The notes: generated by a model not told the origin, from the letters alone. A stretch of 64,000 nt of DNA from Monodelphis domestica (GCF_027887165.1 NC_077227.1:63855607-63919606), one strand, 5' to 3'; counted from the stretch's first letter, positions 43,385-55,054 are shown. Translations and numbers: made by a program.

Positions 43385-43590
43385 ACTTTAGGGCTGAGAC
43401 TGGCCTGAAATGACTCATTTAATCCACCACCACCACCACCATCACTACTACTACCCATCCATTTTATTCAAGAGGAAACTGAGATCCAGAAAAAAAAAAA
43501 CAGGTGATTTGTTTATGGTCCAAAAGGTAATGAGCAGAACTGGGACTTTAACCCATGTCCTCTGCTTCTAAAGTGGTTCTCTTTGTAATA
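43385..43590 (-). repeat. MIR relic with internal CAC/CTA triplet run
   Basis: AAGAGGAAACTGAGATCCAG and TGGGACTTTAACCCATGTCC are reversed MIR. A (CAC)n/(TAC)n stretch lies at 43421-43455 and A11 at 43490. Confidence 0.55.
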
Positions 43591-44374
43591 TTACACCTTG
43601 AGCTCTGCAATGCTGGAACTCACAACCTACCTGACCTAAGATGTTATTTGGGGGAAAAGAGGAAGGTAGGATAATAAGTTTTTATTTGGTTATTTTAATC
43701 CCAACTTCAAGTTCAGCTAGTAAGACTTGCCTCTCCTTAAACCAAAAAGGCTAAGAACTTGAATTTCCAAGTATGGAGGAGAGAAATAATGCCAAACTTC
43801 TTCTCTGCCTCTATCATTTATTAACCATTCTCTCTCTGTCTCTTTCTTTCACTGGATTTCTCTCTCACAGACAGACACAATGAACAGTGGAAACATTCTA
43901 TTTGGAACCCAGGGACCATTAAAACAACAATATTAATGGTATAAGCATTAATAATACAGTTATAAGAACTATTGACTCATTTTTTGTCAGCATATTAGAT
44001 CTTAAAAATAAACTGGATTTCAGTAGACATTTGCTCAGCTAAAACACACATTTTAAAAAATGTCTTTGTTCCTAGATGGATTTTGATTTTATTGGTTATG
44101 TCACCTTCAGGGTACTAGTCACTAAACCTTGTAAATAGCTTTTGCTCCCTTGACTTTCTCAAGGTAGTGCACAGAGTGAGTTCTCATGCCACTTTAAAAC
44201 TTGTCAGCAGAAATCCCACTCTGGGCCTGGTTTTAGAAACGAGTTTTCCAGTGTACTGAGAAAATATATTGTTAATAATTGTGAAATTCTCTAGAAATAG
44301 AGGACAAGCTAGAATGGGCTGAAGTATCAAATGAATGTAGGCATCAGTGCAAGTCAAATGTGGGAGAAGATGAT
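43591..44374. other. No recognised feature
   Basis: A short CT-rich patch at 43828-43868; otherwise plain. Confidence 0.45.
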
Positions 44375-44475
44375 AACCTTAGAGCTGATTGGAACTAGAT
44401 GGCGGAGAGCCTTGAATGCCAAGCTGGGGCTTTGGATTTTATTATATAAGCAATGGAGAGTCCTTTGAATGTTTT
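44375..44475 (-). mobile_element. L2: LINE-2 fragment
   Basis: The plus strand reads GCCTTGAATGCCAAGCTGG and GCAATGGAGAGTCCTTTGAA, the reverse of the L2 segment about editing distance 300 nt from the 3' end. Confidence 0.55.
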
Positions 44476-44534
44476 TCTTTTGGCAAAAAAAATGATTTGC
44501 TTACAGTTGTGTATTAATGATTACATCAATGTGA

Positions 44535-44930
44535 GTGAGTTAACTATCACAAACAAGGCAAGGATCCAGGCCAACTCCAAGCGACTCATGAAGAAAAAGG
44601 TCATCCGCCACCATAGAAGGAACTGGGGGAGTCTGAATGCAGATTGAAGTACATCAATCTTAACTTTATTTTCTCCATGAGTTTTTTCTCTAGCATAAGT
44701 AATCTGAGTCTTTTTTTCACAATGTGATACATGGGAATATATGTATTATTTGATAATATATGTACAACCTCTATGACTGCCTTCTTGGACAGGGGGAAAA
44801 GGTAAAAAGGAGGGAGAGAACATGGATTGCAAAATGTCAGAAAACAAATATTGAAAATTGCATCAATGTAATCTGGAAAAAAGTTAAAATCAATAAAATA
44901 AAATAATTATATCTTTTAAAAAAACAACAT
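44535..44930 (+). mobile_element. L1: Decayed L1 3' end
   Basis: AAGGCAAGGATCCAGGCCAA, CGACTCATGAAGAAAAAGG and GGAGTCTGAATGCAGATTG are L1 3'UTR landmarks, followed by GACAGGGGGAAAAGG and an AAAATAAAATAATT tail. The 64-codon frame across 44453-44647 is accidental. Confidence 0.68.
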
Positions 44931-45069
44931 CAATGTAGAGTATAGCTCGGAGAGGATGAGAAGAACTAGAAACTAGAAATTAGAAACTAGAAACAGGGAG
45001 ACAAATGACACTACAAGATAGTTTAGGGAGAGATAAATAAGGAGAATTAGTAGGAATAGTAAGAAAGAG

Positions 45070-45495
45070 ATTCATCCTAACTGGTCTTGTCCCCATGTCT
45101 CTTCCCACTCCAGTCCATTTTCCACTCAGCTGACAAAGTGTTTTTCCATTTCATTCTTGTACTCAGTAAATTCCAGCATCTGCCTTTTCCCTTTAGGGTT
45201 AAACACAAACTCCTCTTATTCAGATTTAAATTTCTTCCCAAACTGCCTTTGCAGGCTTATTAAATAATACTTGCCTTCAAACACTCTAGAGTCCAGTCAA
45301 GCCGGTCATTTCTGTATCTGTATTGCATAAGTTGTCCCTCATTCCTGGAATGCCTGGCTTTCTTACCTCGACCTCACAGCTTTTCTTCAAAGTTCTTCAC
45401 CCTCTATGTTATACTTTCCTGATCCCTCTAGCTGCTAGTGCACATGCCTTTCCCTTCCCAAATTGTCTTTATTTCATTTATGCATATTTACACAT
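45070..45495 (+). mobile_element. L2: LINE-2 3' region
   Basis: Has CATCCTAACTGGTCTTGTC, CACTCCAGTCCATTTTCC, GGGTTAAACACAAACTCC, CATTCCTGGAATGCCTGGC and CTGATCCCTCTAGCTGC, in L2 order. Confidence 0.7.
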
Positions 45496-45504
45496 AGTAC
45501 TTTA

Positions 45505-45735
45505 AGATTTGCAAATTACCTTTTTTACATGTATTATTTAGCTTGAATTTTACAGTAACCCTGTGTAGTGGGTAATGTTTATATTCCCATTTTAAAGATG
45601 AAGAAATAGAGACCCAGAGAAGGTAAGCGATTTGCCCAGAGTTAAATGGTTAGCAAGTATCTGATGCAGGATTTGAATTTAGGTCTTCTTGATCCCAAGT
45701 TCAGTACTATCCACTATCCAATCTTGTTGCCTACA
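45505..45735 (-). repeat. THER1/MIR-like SINE relic
   Basis: AAGATTTGCAAATTACC, TACAGTAACCCTGTGTAGTG, GATGAAGAAATAGAGACCCA and TTTGCCCAGAGTTAAATGG. Confidence 0.65.
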
Positions 45736-45765
45736 TGCATATTACCTCACCTAATAAAATATAGG

Positions 45766-46003
45766 GGGTTGCTAAGTGGCACAGTGGATAGAATGTCAGG
45801 TGAGAAATCAGGAAGATCTGAGCTCAAATCTAGGCTCAGGCACGACCTAGCTGTGTGGTTCTGGGCAAGTCATTAACCTCAATTGCCTCAGTTTCTTCAT
45901 CTGTAAAATAAGTTGGAAGAGGAATGACAAACAATTCTAGTACCTAGAAAATCTCAAATAGGCTAATGAAAATTTGGACATTCCTGAAATGACTGAACAA
46001 CAA
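45766..46003 (+). mobile_element. MAR1-type SINE
   Basis: Plus-strand copy with head AAGTGGCACAGTGGATAGAA, core TGCCTCAGTTTCTTCATCTG and tail GAAATGACTGAACAACAAG. Confidence 0.85.
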
Positions 46004-46004
46004 G

Positions 46005-46115
46005 AAGAGAATATTAACTCTGAGGGCAGAGAATTCCCTGTTTTTATTGTGTCCCTAGCATCTAGCACAATTCCTGTCATCTAGTAGGTGTTTGTTGATT
46101 TAGTTATTGATGAAT
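46005..46115 (+). mobile_element. L2: LINE-2 3' end
   Basis: GAGGGCAGAGAATTCCCTG, then GCATCTAGCACAATTCCTG and TAGTAGGTGTTTGTTG, the L2 terminus. It follows a MAR1-type SINE at 45766-46003. Confidence 0.6.
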
Positions 46116-46414
46116 TGGTAAATAGCCATGAGTTTATGCCTAAAGCCTATGTTTAAGTCTTTTATTAATGGAAAAATTATTATTCTACTTTGTATACATG
46201 AGTAAGGGGCAGCTTGTTGAGAAAGCTCAGGTAGAAACATTCTTTTTTCTTCTTGCTAGAGGAGAGAACACATAGATTAAGATATTGTAGAGGGGAGAGA
46301 GAGAGAGATTGGTTTTGTAGGTAGACTGGTTTTGCCCAAAAATCTTATTGCCAGTGAAATCATACTATTCAATAACCATGGTACATATATAGGCCTAGCC
46401 CTGATACCTTCATA

Positions 46415-46440
46415 AGAGACAGAGAGAGACAGAGAGAGAC

Positions 46441-46512
<72 letters not shown>

Positions 46513-46516
46513 GGGG

Positions 46517-46554
<38 letters not shown>

Positions 46555-46556
46555 GA
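46415..46556. repeat. (AG)n microsatellite split by a G16 run
   Basis: GACAGAGAG units, then pure AG, then G at 46502-46517, then AG again to 46556. Confidence 0.95.
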
Positions 46557-49500
46557 GTTTTGTAGAGAAAGAAATGCCTTAACATGTCTCTAATTTTCAG
46601 TGTACCTCCCTAGAGACTTCAGGGAATTTCTCCTTAGATGAGACAGGGGACTCTGTTAAGCTGATACATCTCACTCACACCCAGGGAGCTCAGTTCCTCA
46701 GTGTATTATTGTATACATCCTAATCTATATATAAACATTTGCTACCTGCCTAGTTAAATGGGTTTACTCTATTTACTCTTTCTGATAGATTTTCTGTGAC
46801 TAGTATTTGGTGCATCAACCCTTCGGATAGAAACTTGGGATACCCCTTTCTCTTTGAGTTATAGTAACCAGAAGCAACTTGAAACAAAGAAACAAATTGT
46901 TTCCCCCTAGACTGGCAATATGTGTGTGTGGGGCAATTTATTATAATTATAGCATATCATCCTGTCCCTAAGGTGGGCAGTGAGGTGAGTACCATGCTCC
47001 TTTTTCTTGCTTCCCTCAAGGCAGAAATCAAATTTCCCTTTGGAAATGAGTAGGCATGATTTCATTGATATCAATTCATACCTCCCCATTAGACAAATTT
47101 AAACCATATTCACATACACACACATAAACTTACATGGGTAAAATATACACATGATACATAACATAAAAGATATAAAAATGTGACATGGTGGAAACAAACT
47201 ACATGTATGCCCTAGACTGATCCTATCTCTACAGACTCATTCATAGCCAGATAAATGGTTCTATCCCCCTTCAGTGTCTGTATTCCTCTTTGCCCCCAAA
47301 CTGACATCTAAGCCAGCTATATGGGATTTCCAAAAGCTCTTGATCATTCTGACCTGAAGGACCTGTGAAGTGATAGATTTTGCTTCCACACTTTCTTTAA
47401 TAAAAACCAACTCCTTTGACTGTAGGAGTGCAGGGACATGAAAGCAAGGAAATAGGCTATAGTTCCCATGACTGTTTGTGAAGCAGGAAAAGTAGTGAGT
47501 AGATGGCATTGTAATGGGAAAAAGTATAGAGCTAGGAAAAGATTTAAGAGAAGTGGAAGGCTGTTTTTAAAGCACATACTAGGAACTCTTGGGAAAGGAT
47601 TTTAGCAGGCAGAAGACACAGGAGGAACAGTTTGGAAGTGACACCTGCTAGAGTAAGTGACTTCCTGGAGGAGGTTTGCTTCTTCCTGTCAGTAAAGGAG
47701 AAAGAAAGGCAGTGCATTGGAAAAACTTGATAGAAAAATGGGTCATAAATCTCTACCTGTTCATTTCTAAAAAAGAGAACCTAACTAAAACCACATGAAA
47801 GTGAGAGATTCAGATCCCTTAACTAAGGAAAGTCCTTGGTGATTATTTCAATATGTTTCATTGGATCTCTGGACTGTGATCTATACCACAACTCATGGCA
47901 AGTATAGTCTTGCCCATGAAAAAGTAGGCAACTTCATGATATAATGCTCATAAGGTAGATTGGTTTTGCCCCAAAATATTTCCTTTACCAGCCAACAAAT
48001 TTTCCTTCACTAATAATACCATATTATTACCAAAATGATATTGCCACTTTTCTTTGGGTCTTCAAGATCATCCCATATCCAAGAAGTTTTTGTGCCTTTT
48101 GTATAGTTGAAAGGGACAGCTGAGAGGCTCAAAATGTTTTCAACAAACACCTTTGAGGAAGAACATAATAGATAATCAGCTGAGATTCAAATGGAGACTG
48201 AAGGAGGGTTAGAGTAAACATGACATAAAGAGACCCCAAACTCAACTTTATTCAGCAAACATTTACTATGTGCTCTGATTCCCAATACCAGAGGTAAGGG
48301 AGTGGGCAGAAATAGATAGACACCAAAAATGGAGATGAAAGCATTGAAGACAATTTTAACCTGCTTATTTTGCTAAAGGGAGACTATAGGTAGAATTTCT
48401 CACTGTAAACCATCACCTCTTTTAGTTTCCCTACTACATTTGAAGATGATTCAGTTATTCAGGGAGAGCAAATTGGTGATGCTTTGGTTTAGGGAAAGAC
48501 AGAGTCCTCTCATGTTGGTACAGGAGAAGATCAAGGAGAACATGTAGATATTTATTAGAAAAAAAGCAGACCTCCTCAGCAAAGCTCAGAAATGTTTCCT
48601 CTTGAAGGCCAATCCAGATGATCTTTAATGACGTTTGAGTGTTCTATGGACATTACCTGGTGATTTCAGGTTGCAATGGTTTCTAGCTCCATTTATAAAG
48701 CCTGGCTATAGCTGCTTCTTAAAGCATCCTTTTAAATAATTTATTATGCACTTAACTTTAAACAGCAGCAAAACCAAATAAACATATACTTAGGACTATT
48801 CACATTTAAGCATTGATTTCTTCTGATAATATGCCTATAACATCTCATTGGTTATTCTCTCTCTATTGCTGGCTGGTCTCTGTGCGTTAATTCATCTCTG
48901 CATTTGTACATACTGTTTTCTTTATGTCCTCATAATTTAGAGGGAGCATGGTCGAATTCAGATGTAACTGCCAAACATATGGCAGTGAGCCTTATGCAAC
49001 TCCCAAATCAGGAATCAGATTAAAATGTAATTTGGAAATATTTAACAGAATAAAAAATAGAACATAAATAATGTGAATATATTGTTTCTAAGTGAATCTG
49101 CAGTTCCCAGGGATGTGTATGAATTGGTTAGTGGCCCTCATTTCTATGTGAGTTTGATATTACTTCTCTAACAGATACAGTTCTGACTAGGGCTAAGAGA
49201 AGATCTGAGTTCCAAGTCCTGCCTCTGACACATACCAGCTCTGTGATTACAAAGTACATGCTTAACATCTTAATGCCTCAGATAACTCTTTAACTTTACC
49301 TATTATGGACTAATTTCAGATCTACTGATAAAAGGAGTTTCAATAATGGGAGATCTGAAATCAGAAGTCTAGCTCCCTTTGACCTCTCTTTCCAAAATTA
49401 TCATAGTTATCATGCACACTCATCCTTGCTTTCTTCATTGTCTCCAAATATTTTTATATGGCTCATATTTATCATTTTTAGTGGCAAAAAAACTCACTTC

Positions 49501-49560
49501 AATTCCTACTCTGAAACATAATAACTGTGTGATCAAAGAAAAAATAGAACCTATCAGTGA
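46557..49560. other. Three kilobases without recognised features
   Basis: No SINE, LINE or LTR landmark and no frame above 82 codons. Short CA/TA text at 47115-47160. It could be unique or regulatory sequence; nothing in it decides. Confidence 0.4.
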
Positions 49561-49760
49561 CCTCTAAGCAACTTTTTTTTAAACCCTTACCTTCCATCTT
49601 GGAAGTGTGGTAAGGGCTAGGCAATGGGGGTCAAGTGACTTGCCCAGGGTCACACAACTGGGAAGTGTCTGAGGCCAAATTTGAACCTAGGACCTCCCAT
49701 CTCTAGGCCTAGCTCTCAATCCACTGAGCTACCCAGCTGCCCCCTCCTCTAAGCAACTTT
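49561..49760 (-). mobile_element. tRNA-derived SINE with perfect 15-bp target duplication and internal deletion
   Basis: The body is 49576-49745. CCTCTAAGCAACTTT is present at 49561-49575 and 49746-49760 without mismatch. The head and middle are very close to the family form. About 32 bp of the 3' stem region, present at 515-712, is missing here between ATCTTGG and GTGTGGTAAGG. Confidence 0.92.
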
Positions 49761-49889
49761 CTAAGACCAGTGGTCTCAAAGATGGCCCTGCCTTGAACTG
49801 GTACAGGAGTCCTTCACGTAGGAGTTCCTTATATTAATGAAATTAGAGGTTTATTTCCTATGGTAGTGGCATAGGGAATATGATGATAA

Positions 49890-50060
49890 TAGCAACAAAA
49901 GATGATTATATAGTTTTTTTAAAGGTTTGCAAATTACTTCAGCTACATTAGCTCATTTGAACCTCCCAACAATCCTGTGATTCTGATCTTCAGAGACTGG
50001 AGTGACTTGTCCAAGTTCACAAAGCTAACAAGTATATGAAGAACCACAAATTTATTCCAA
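49890..50060 (-). repeat. THER1/MIR-like relic
   Basis: AGGTTTGCAAATTACTTCAG, GAACCTCCCAACAATCCTGT and ACTTGTCCAAGTTCACAAAG. Confidence 0.6.
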
Positions 50061-50149
50061 GTGATATGCCATGTCTTGTAAACCTTTCATCCAATACTGA
50101 GCACTAGGGTTGTGTCTTATTCTTTGCAATTATGCAGAATGAGGCTAAA

Positions 50150-50340
50150 TATATTGAACAGATGCTTCTTTGTTTAGGTAACATTCTTAGGGTATGTTCC
50201 TAATAGTGAAATTATTGCATCCAAGTCACATTCTTTTGAGGATTCATATATTTTTGTGACTTTGTGACTCTTCTGCTAAATTGCTTTTGGAAAAGATAGA
50301 ACATTTTGTAATTCCAAGAGCAACAAATGATTTTGAAAGG
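50150..50340 (-). mobile_element. L1: Decayed L1 ORF2 fragment
   Basis: TTCTTAGGGTATGTTCCTAA, ATTGCATCCAAGTCAC and AATTGCTTTTGGAAAAG parallel plus-strand text at about 9995-10100 over the intact L1 (TTTTTGGGGTACAAGCCCAG onward), with heavy decay. Confidence 0.45.
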
Positions 50341-51020
50341 GAGAGCTTAAAGGGATTTTTTATTCACCATCTAGTCCATTCTTATTATTTCATTGGTGAA
50401 AAAACTAAGGTCAGAGAGGGAAAATGCACATATTCACAGAACCATCAAGTGGTAAATTGGTTTTGTCCCTTACTGCTCCATATATTTACCCCAGGATTCT
50501 TTAGCTACAGTCTTGAAAACTGAAAGGACATTTTGGTGTCCATACTCTCATGAAATTCATATATTTTTAACTATACAATTAAAAATATTAATAATAATAA
50601 CAATTAATACATAACATTTACATAGTGCTTATTATGTGCTGGGCACTATATTAAGCGGTTTACAATTTTTGTCTCGTTTGATCCTCCCAATAATCCTGGG
50701 AGATAGGTGCTATTATTATCCCCATTTATATATGGGGAAACTGAAGCCAATAGACCTTAAATGACGTATTCAGCATCATACAGTTAATATAAGTATCTCA
50801 GGCCCAATTTGAACTCAGGTCTTCTTAACTCCAAGCTCAGTGTACTGTTGAGAGTGTCAATCTACCAAGATCAATAGATAGATGAATTGCCTCCATTTTA
50901 TAGGTAAAGAGGAGAAACAGGGAGCAACATTGATTCTCTCTAATTTCACATAAAGTTGAGGATAGTAAGGAAGAGGGAGAGACTGAAGCTAGAGTTATTT
51001 TGAGTTCTGACTCATTCTAA
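50335..51020 (-). repeat. Cluster of three MIR/THER1 relics
   Basis: 50335-50475 (AACTAAGGTCAGAGAGGG), 50590-50850 (ACATTTACATAGTGCTTATT, GATCCTCCCAATAATCCTGG, GGTCTTCTTAACTCCAAGC) and 50870-51020 (CCATTTTATAGGTAAAGAGG). Confidence 0.6.
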
Positions 51021-51124
51021 CTAATCTATGAAACCTTTCTTTAGATTCTCCTTTATATCCATCTCTCCCTTAGCTGACTACTCAATGGCACTTATTTTTT
51101 TCATTATAGACATTTTAATATTTA

Positions 51125-51345
51125 TATCATTGTGGGGTATTAAAAAGAACTCTGAACTTGGAGTCAGATTCTGTGATTAAACTTCTCTTTTTGTATTTAC
51201 CAGCTAGGTAACCAAGGACAACTCATTCTTAGCCTTAGTTACCTCCTCTATAAATCAAGAAGAATAACTCTTCTACTATCTGTCTCACAAAATTCTAAGA
51301 AAAGTGTTTCATAAAACTTTGAATTCTATATAAGTATTATTATCA
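51125..51345 (+). repeat. THER1/MIR-like relic
   Basis: CTGAACTTGGAGTCAGATTC, TACCTCCTCTATAAATC and AAGAAAAGTGTTTCATAAAA. Confidence 0.55.
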
Positions 51346-51740
51346 TTAGATCATAAAACTGCAGGGTTACCAGGGAACTCTGAGGTCATCTAATTCAATG
51401 AGTCTAGTCTAGAGAATGTTTGTTTTTAAGTTTATTGCACTCATCTATTTGAATTACTACTGTCTAATCTTTGTTTCTCTTCAAGATTTGTTGATGTGAT
51501 TACCCATTGGTCTGAAAGAAAGAACAAAATGCCATATAACAAGATGAAGACTATAGTCTCCCAGCAGCCCAAAGCTGGGAACCACTTTAGATTCTCTCAT
51601 TTAATCCAATTCTTGCCAGAGGCATAAATCACATCAACAACATCACTAACTAGCTTCTGTTTGAAGACATCTAGCTTCTGTCTACAACTTTTTGCCCATT
51701 CATCCTCTTTTACACTTTGGTGTTCTTCTGTACTGGGGGA
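51345..51740 (-). repeat. Ancient amniote-type repeat relic
   Basis: GGGAACTCTGAGGTCATCTA at 51373 and TGAAGACATCTAGCTTCTG at 51663 resemble a repeat also near 19520, 25260 and 34970. Family unknown to me. Confidence 0.35.
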
Positions 51741-51744
51741 AAAA

Positions 51745-51910
51745 GTGATTAGACTTGTTATAAAGAAAACTGGGTTTAAGACTCAATTCTAAGAGTTGGT
51801 TAAATAGATAAGTCACTTAATCTCTCAAAATCAATTTCTTTATCTCTGAAATGGATAATTAATAATTCCTTAACATGTGAGGAAGCATGCTATAAATAAG
51901 CATGATATCC
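51745..51910 (+). repeat. THER1/MIR-like relic, truncated by the L1 insertion at 51915
   Basis: AAGTCACTTAATCTCTCAAA and TTTCTTTATCTCTGAAATGG mark the 3' half. Confidence 0.45.
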
Positions 51911-52134
51911 ACATGGTTCTATGGGGATGTAGACTCTAAATGATCACTAGTACAAATATTAATAATATGGAAATAGGTCTTGATCAATGACACATGTAAA
52001 ACCCAGTGGAATTACTTGTTGGCTGAGGAGAGGAGGAGCAGGGGAGGGGAAGAACATGAATCTTGTAACCATGGAAAATATTTTAAATTAATTAAATAAA
52101 GAAACCTAATTTTTAAAAATGCATGATATCACAT
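51900..52134 (+). mobile_element. L1: 5'-truncated L1 3'UTR with target duplication
   Basis: The body, about 51915-52120, is an L1 3'UTR: ACACATGTAAAACCCAGTGG, a GGAGGAGCAGGGGAGGGG tract, ACCATGGAAAATATTTT and an A-rich tail. GCATGATATCCACAT (51900-51914) and GCATGATATCACAT (52121-52134) flank it and differ by one base. Confidence 0.75.
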
Positions 52135-52385
52135 AGTTGATAAAGTATCAGATTTGGAGTCAGGAAAACATGAGTTCAATGTCTGCCCTGGATGCTTACT
52201 GGCTATGTGACAATAGGAAAATTATCTAATTCCTCTATATCCATTTCATCATCTGTATAATGGGAATAATAATAGCGCATACCTCCCAAAGTTTTTGTAC
52301 ACTTCAAATGAGAAAAGATAATGAGCTTTACAAATGTTAAAGCTTTCTATATATGCTAATTATTTATTACTATTTACTAGTTATT
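52121..52385 (+). repeat. THER1/MIR-like SINE relic
   Basis: AGTATCAGATTTGGAGTCAG, GGCTATGTGACAATAGG, CATTTCATCATCTGTATAAT and GAGCTTTACAAATGTTAAAG. Confidence 0.65.
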
Positions 52386-52399
52386 ATTTATAAGCTGGA

Positions 52400-52960
52400 A
52401 TAATGTTTGAAGCAAATTTGTGAAGGTCTTTAAATGGTAAATTGTCTAGTTTGTATTTCATCCTAGAAGCATTAGGGAAGCCAGTGAATATTCCTGAGGA
52501 GATGATTTATATAGGTGCACTTATATTTTAGGACTAGAGAAGTTTAGCAACTGTGTGAGAAAGGGGATGGAAAGGGGAGGGACTGAAAACAGGAGACTAA
52601 TTAGGAAGAAGATTTTGCAAAAGTCAAGGGGCAAGGTATTCCATTTCTGAACTAGGTTGATTCCCATGTGAATGAAGAGAAGGAATTTTAAAAACTAGAG
52701 ATGTTTTTTTACATCAAATTGATAAGATTTTACAGCCAATTAAATTTAAAGGTTCAAGAAGAGGGAAGAGTTGTTAATGCATCTGAGACTGTGACCTGCT
52801 TGACTAAAAGGACATTAACAGAAATAGCTACATTTTGAGGAAAGGAGCATTTGGGGGAAGAAGAGTTCTATATCAGGCATGTTAAATATGAGATGTTGAC
52901 CTAACTGTGTCTTAGTAAATAAGTTCTGGGGAGATGTGTGGATGTAAATAGAAGACATGT
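52400..52960 (-). mobile_element. L2: LINE-2 fragment
   Basis: The left part reverses the L2 segment with TTCACTGGCTTCCCTAATG. The right part (52840-52930) has AAATATGAGATGTTGACC, the reverse of the upstream L2 block. The middle is decayed. Confidence 0.5.
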
Positions 52961-52969
52961 GAATTGGAC

Positions 52970-53150
52970 CATGGGATCATTGATCAACAGCTAAAAAGAA
53001 TTTCAGATGTCAGCTAATTCAACTCCTTCATTTTTCATAGGAGGAAACTGAGGCCAGGGACATAAAATGATTTGCATTTGATCACAGAACTAGTGTCAAT
53101 GGTAGGAATGAATTGAGTTTTTCTTGATTTTAGTTCCAGCATTACATCCA
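52970..53150 (-). repeat. MIR relic
   Basis: ATAGGAGGAAACTGAGGCCA and TTTGCATTTGATCACAGAAC. Confidence 0.6.
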
Positions 53151-53469
53151 TCGCAGGGCACCATGGCCATGTCTTATATTCAGTTTCCTCAAATGGACCA
53201 GTAATCTCAATGATGTAACTGTCTCCTCTAGCAATTCAGACTGCAAGGAATGTCTGTCTGTAGAGTAAGTGGGATTCTTGTCCATGAACTCCCAAAAGTT
53301 CACCAGAAGGCATCTACCTATTGTGCTAGGGACCTTTCTCACTTTCTCTTGATAATGAGAAGATGTCAAAGGAACAGTCCATTCAACACTCTCTGCATAT
53401 GGCAGCATCTTCTTTTTCAGTTGTACATTTAATTAATCAGTTATATGGCCCTGATGCTTTTATTTTTTT

Positions 53470-53575
53470 ATTGAAATTAAGAAATTATTTCACTCTCTGT
53501 ATTTGTATCAGTACCTGGGACAGTGCCTGATATGTAGTAGACTCTTAATAAATGATTATTCATTGATAAGTTGAT
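53470..53575 (+). mobile_element. L2: LINE-2 3' end
   Basis: ACAGTGCCTGATATGTAGTA followed by GACTCTTAATAAATGATTAT is the L2 terminus. Confidence 0.6.
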
Positions 53576-53949
53576 TGCAGTCATCCATACCCATGGACCC
53601 TCTTAAGAGAGGGGCTTAAACTAACCTTAATTCTCCTCTATACTCCATTATCCCCAAGGCAAATGCTGTCTTTTATATCTTGTATCTTCTATTTCACAGG
53701 TATGTGTCTTTTATTCCCAGTTAAGATAGCCCTTGAAGGAAAGGAATTTATCTTCTCTCTTATAGTGTATAGAATAGAATGAGTCAGTTAATACATAATG
53801 AAAATTGAATTGATTCTTTTTTCCAGACTAGTAACAGTCATTCTACTTCCCAAATGCCTCTCTTTTGAGAAGCTGATTACTAATATCTTACCGTAGTCTG
53901 GTAGTCAAAGCGTAAGACTGAAGGAAAAGAAGCATAAGTTTTGATAGGA
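53576..53949. other. Unrecognised, perhaps a LINE-2 end
   Basis: CCTTGAAGGAAAGGAATTTA and TATAGTGTATAGAATAG weakly recall an L2 3' end. Confidence 0.3.
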
Positions 53950-54110
53950 CTAGGCAGCATGGTGTGATGAAAAGACTGAATTTGAATTCAAAAGAGTAGG
54001 ATTCCAGTTCCAGCTTTTTAATTTAACTCCCCTGTAACCTTGAGCAAAGTATTCTGCCTTTTTGCAATTGTTGCCCAATTCATTCCTGATTTGATTTCCT
54101 AAACTGTAAA
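53950..54110 (+). repeat. MIR relic
   Basis: CTAGGCAGCATGGTGTGATG, GACTGAATTTGAATTC and CTTGAGCAAAGTATTCTGCC. Confidence 0.5.
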
Positions 54111-54271
54111 TATATACATATATATTGATATAGATATAGATATATTGCATTCAATAATCTTTTCCCACTCTAAAACCCATAATCTCCCTATTCTTCTGTC
54201 AGTTTGATTATAATTACACAGTAAAAGAAAAAAATGGGTTGAGGATTACAGGAACATATCAAAAATCCAAT

Positions 54272-54380
54272 CACTTCTCTCTTTGTTTTTTCCATCCTCA
54301 TTTCAGTGACCTCCAAGTTGGAACAAAAATTTGGCTTACTAAATTCAAAGTATTTGGAAAGGTCTGCTGACTGATGAGGT
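54272..54380 (+). repeat. Copy 1 of an unclassified 110-bp repeat pair
   Basis: CTCTCTTTGTTTTTTCC, then CATTTCAGTGACCTCCAAG and AAAGTATTTGGAAAGGTCTG. It is similar to 55299-55411, about 1 kb downstream on the same strand. Confidence 0.65.
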
Positions 54381-54399
54381 ATAAAGTTAGCAAATGGAT

Positions 54400-54960
54400 T
54401 TTATTTAAAGTACTCTTAAATTTTACAAAACACTTTACATACATGCGGTAAATATCACAAGTATTATTTTTTTTTTGTTTCCATTTTTCAGTTGAGGAAG
54501 CTGAGGAACAGAGAAATTTAGTAGACTTACCTCTCAAATTGCTTACTATCTATGTGATTTGAGATGAGTGATTTAGCTTCCTTGACTTTAGTCTTTTTTA
54601 TCTAAAAATGAGATCTTTGGAATATGTTAAATGAAATTATATTTGTAAAGTGTTTAGCTTAGTAGGCACATAGGAGATTTATAAATGGTTATTCTTTTCC
54701 CTTGCCCTTCCTGCTCAGATTGCTTCTAGGTCTAGATTTAAGATTTTGTAACTTGTTCAGATGAGAGTATCATATCTGAGTATCAGAGGCATGATTTGAA
54801 CTCAAGTCTCATTTTACTTTGGGTTGCAAGCACTACACTACTGTTTCTCTGAGAAGTAACTGGGTATTTATGCAGTATGCTAGTTCACTCATCCATAAAA
54901 TTAGGAAATAGGACTAAATGATCCCTAAGGTATCTTATGGGTCAAAATCTTAAGGCCTAT
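54400..54960. repeat. Cluster of four MIR/THER1 relics, alternating strands
   Basis: 54400-54535 minus (ACACTTTACATACATGCGG, GGAAGCTGAGGAACAGAG); 54540-54705 plus (TGTAAAGTGTTTAGCTTAG); 54715-54850 minus (GATTTGAACTCAAGTCTC); 54850-54960 plus (TCACTCATCCATAAAATTAG, GATCCCTAAGGTATC). Confidence 0.5.
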
Positions 54961-55054
54961 TAGGAGACTAGAGGGTTCTAAAGAGAACAATCAGTGGCAT
55001 AACAAAAGCTTTCAGGGCTGGGTTGCTGAGAGGGAGAAAATTTCATAAAAAGAA

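Noticed and set aside
44453..44647. 64-codon frame ending in a basic stretch, at first sight like a ribosomal-type protein
   Set aside because: It spans the junction of an L2 fragment and an L1 3'UTR; the basic part is L1 untranslated sequence found in other L1 ends here.
46277..46585. 102-codon Ser/Leu/Pro-rich frame
   Set aside because: Translated AG/G-run microsatellite.
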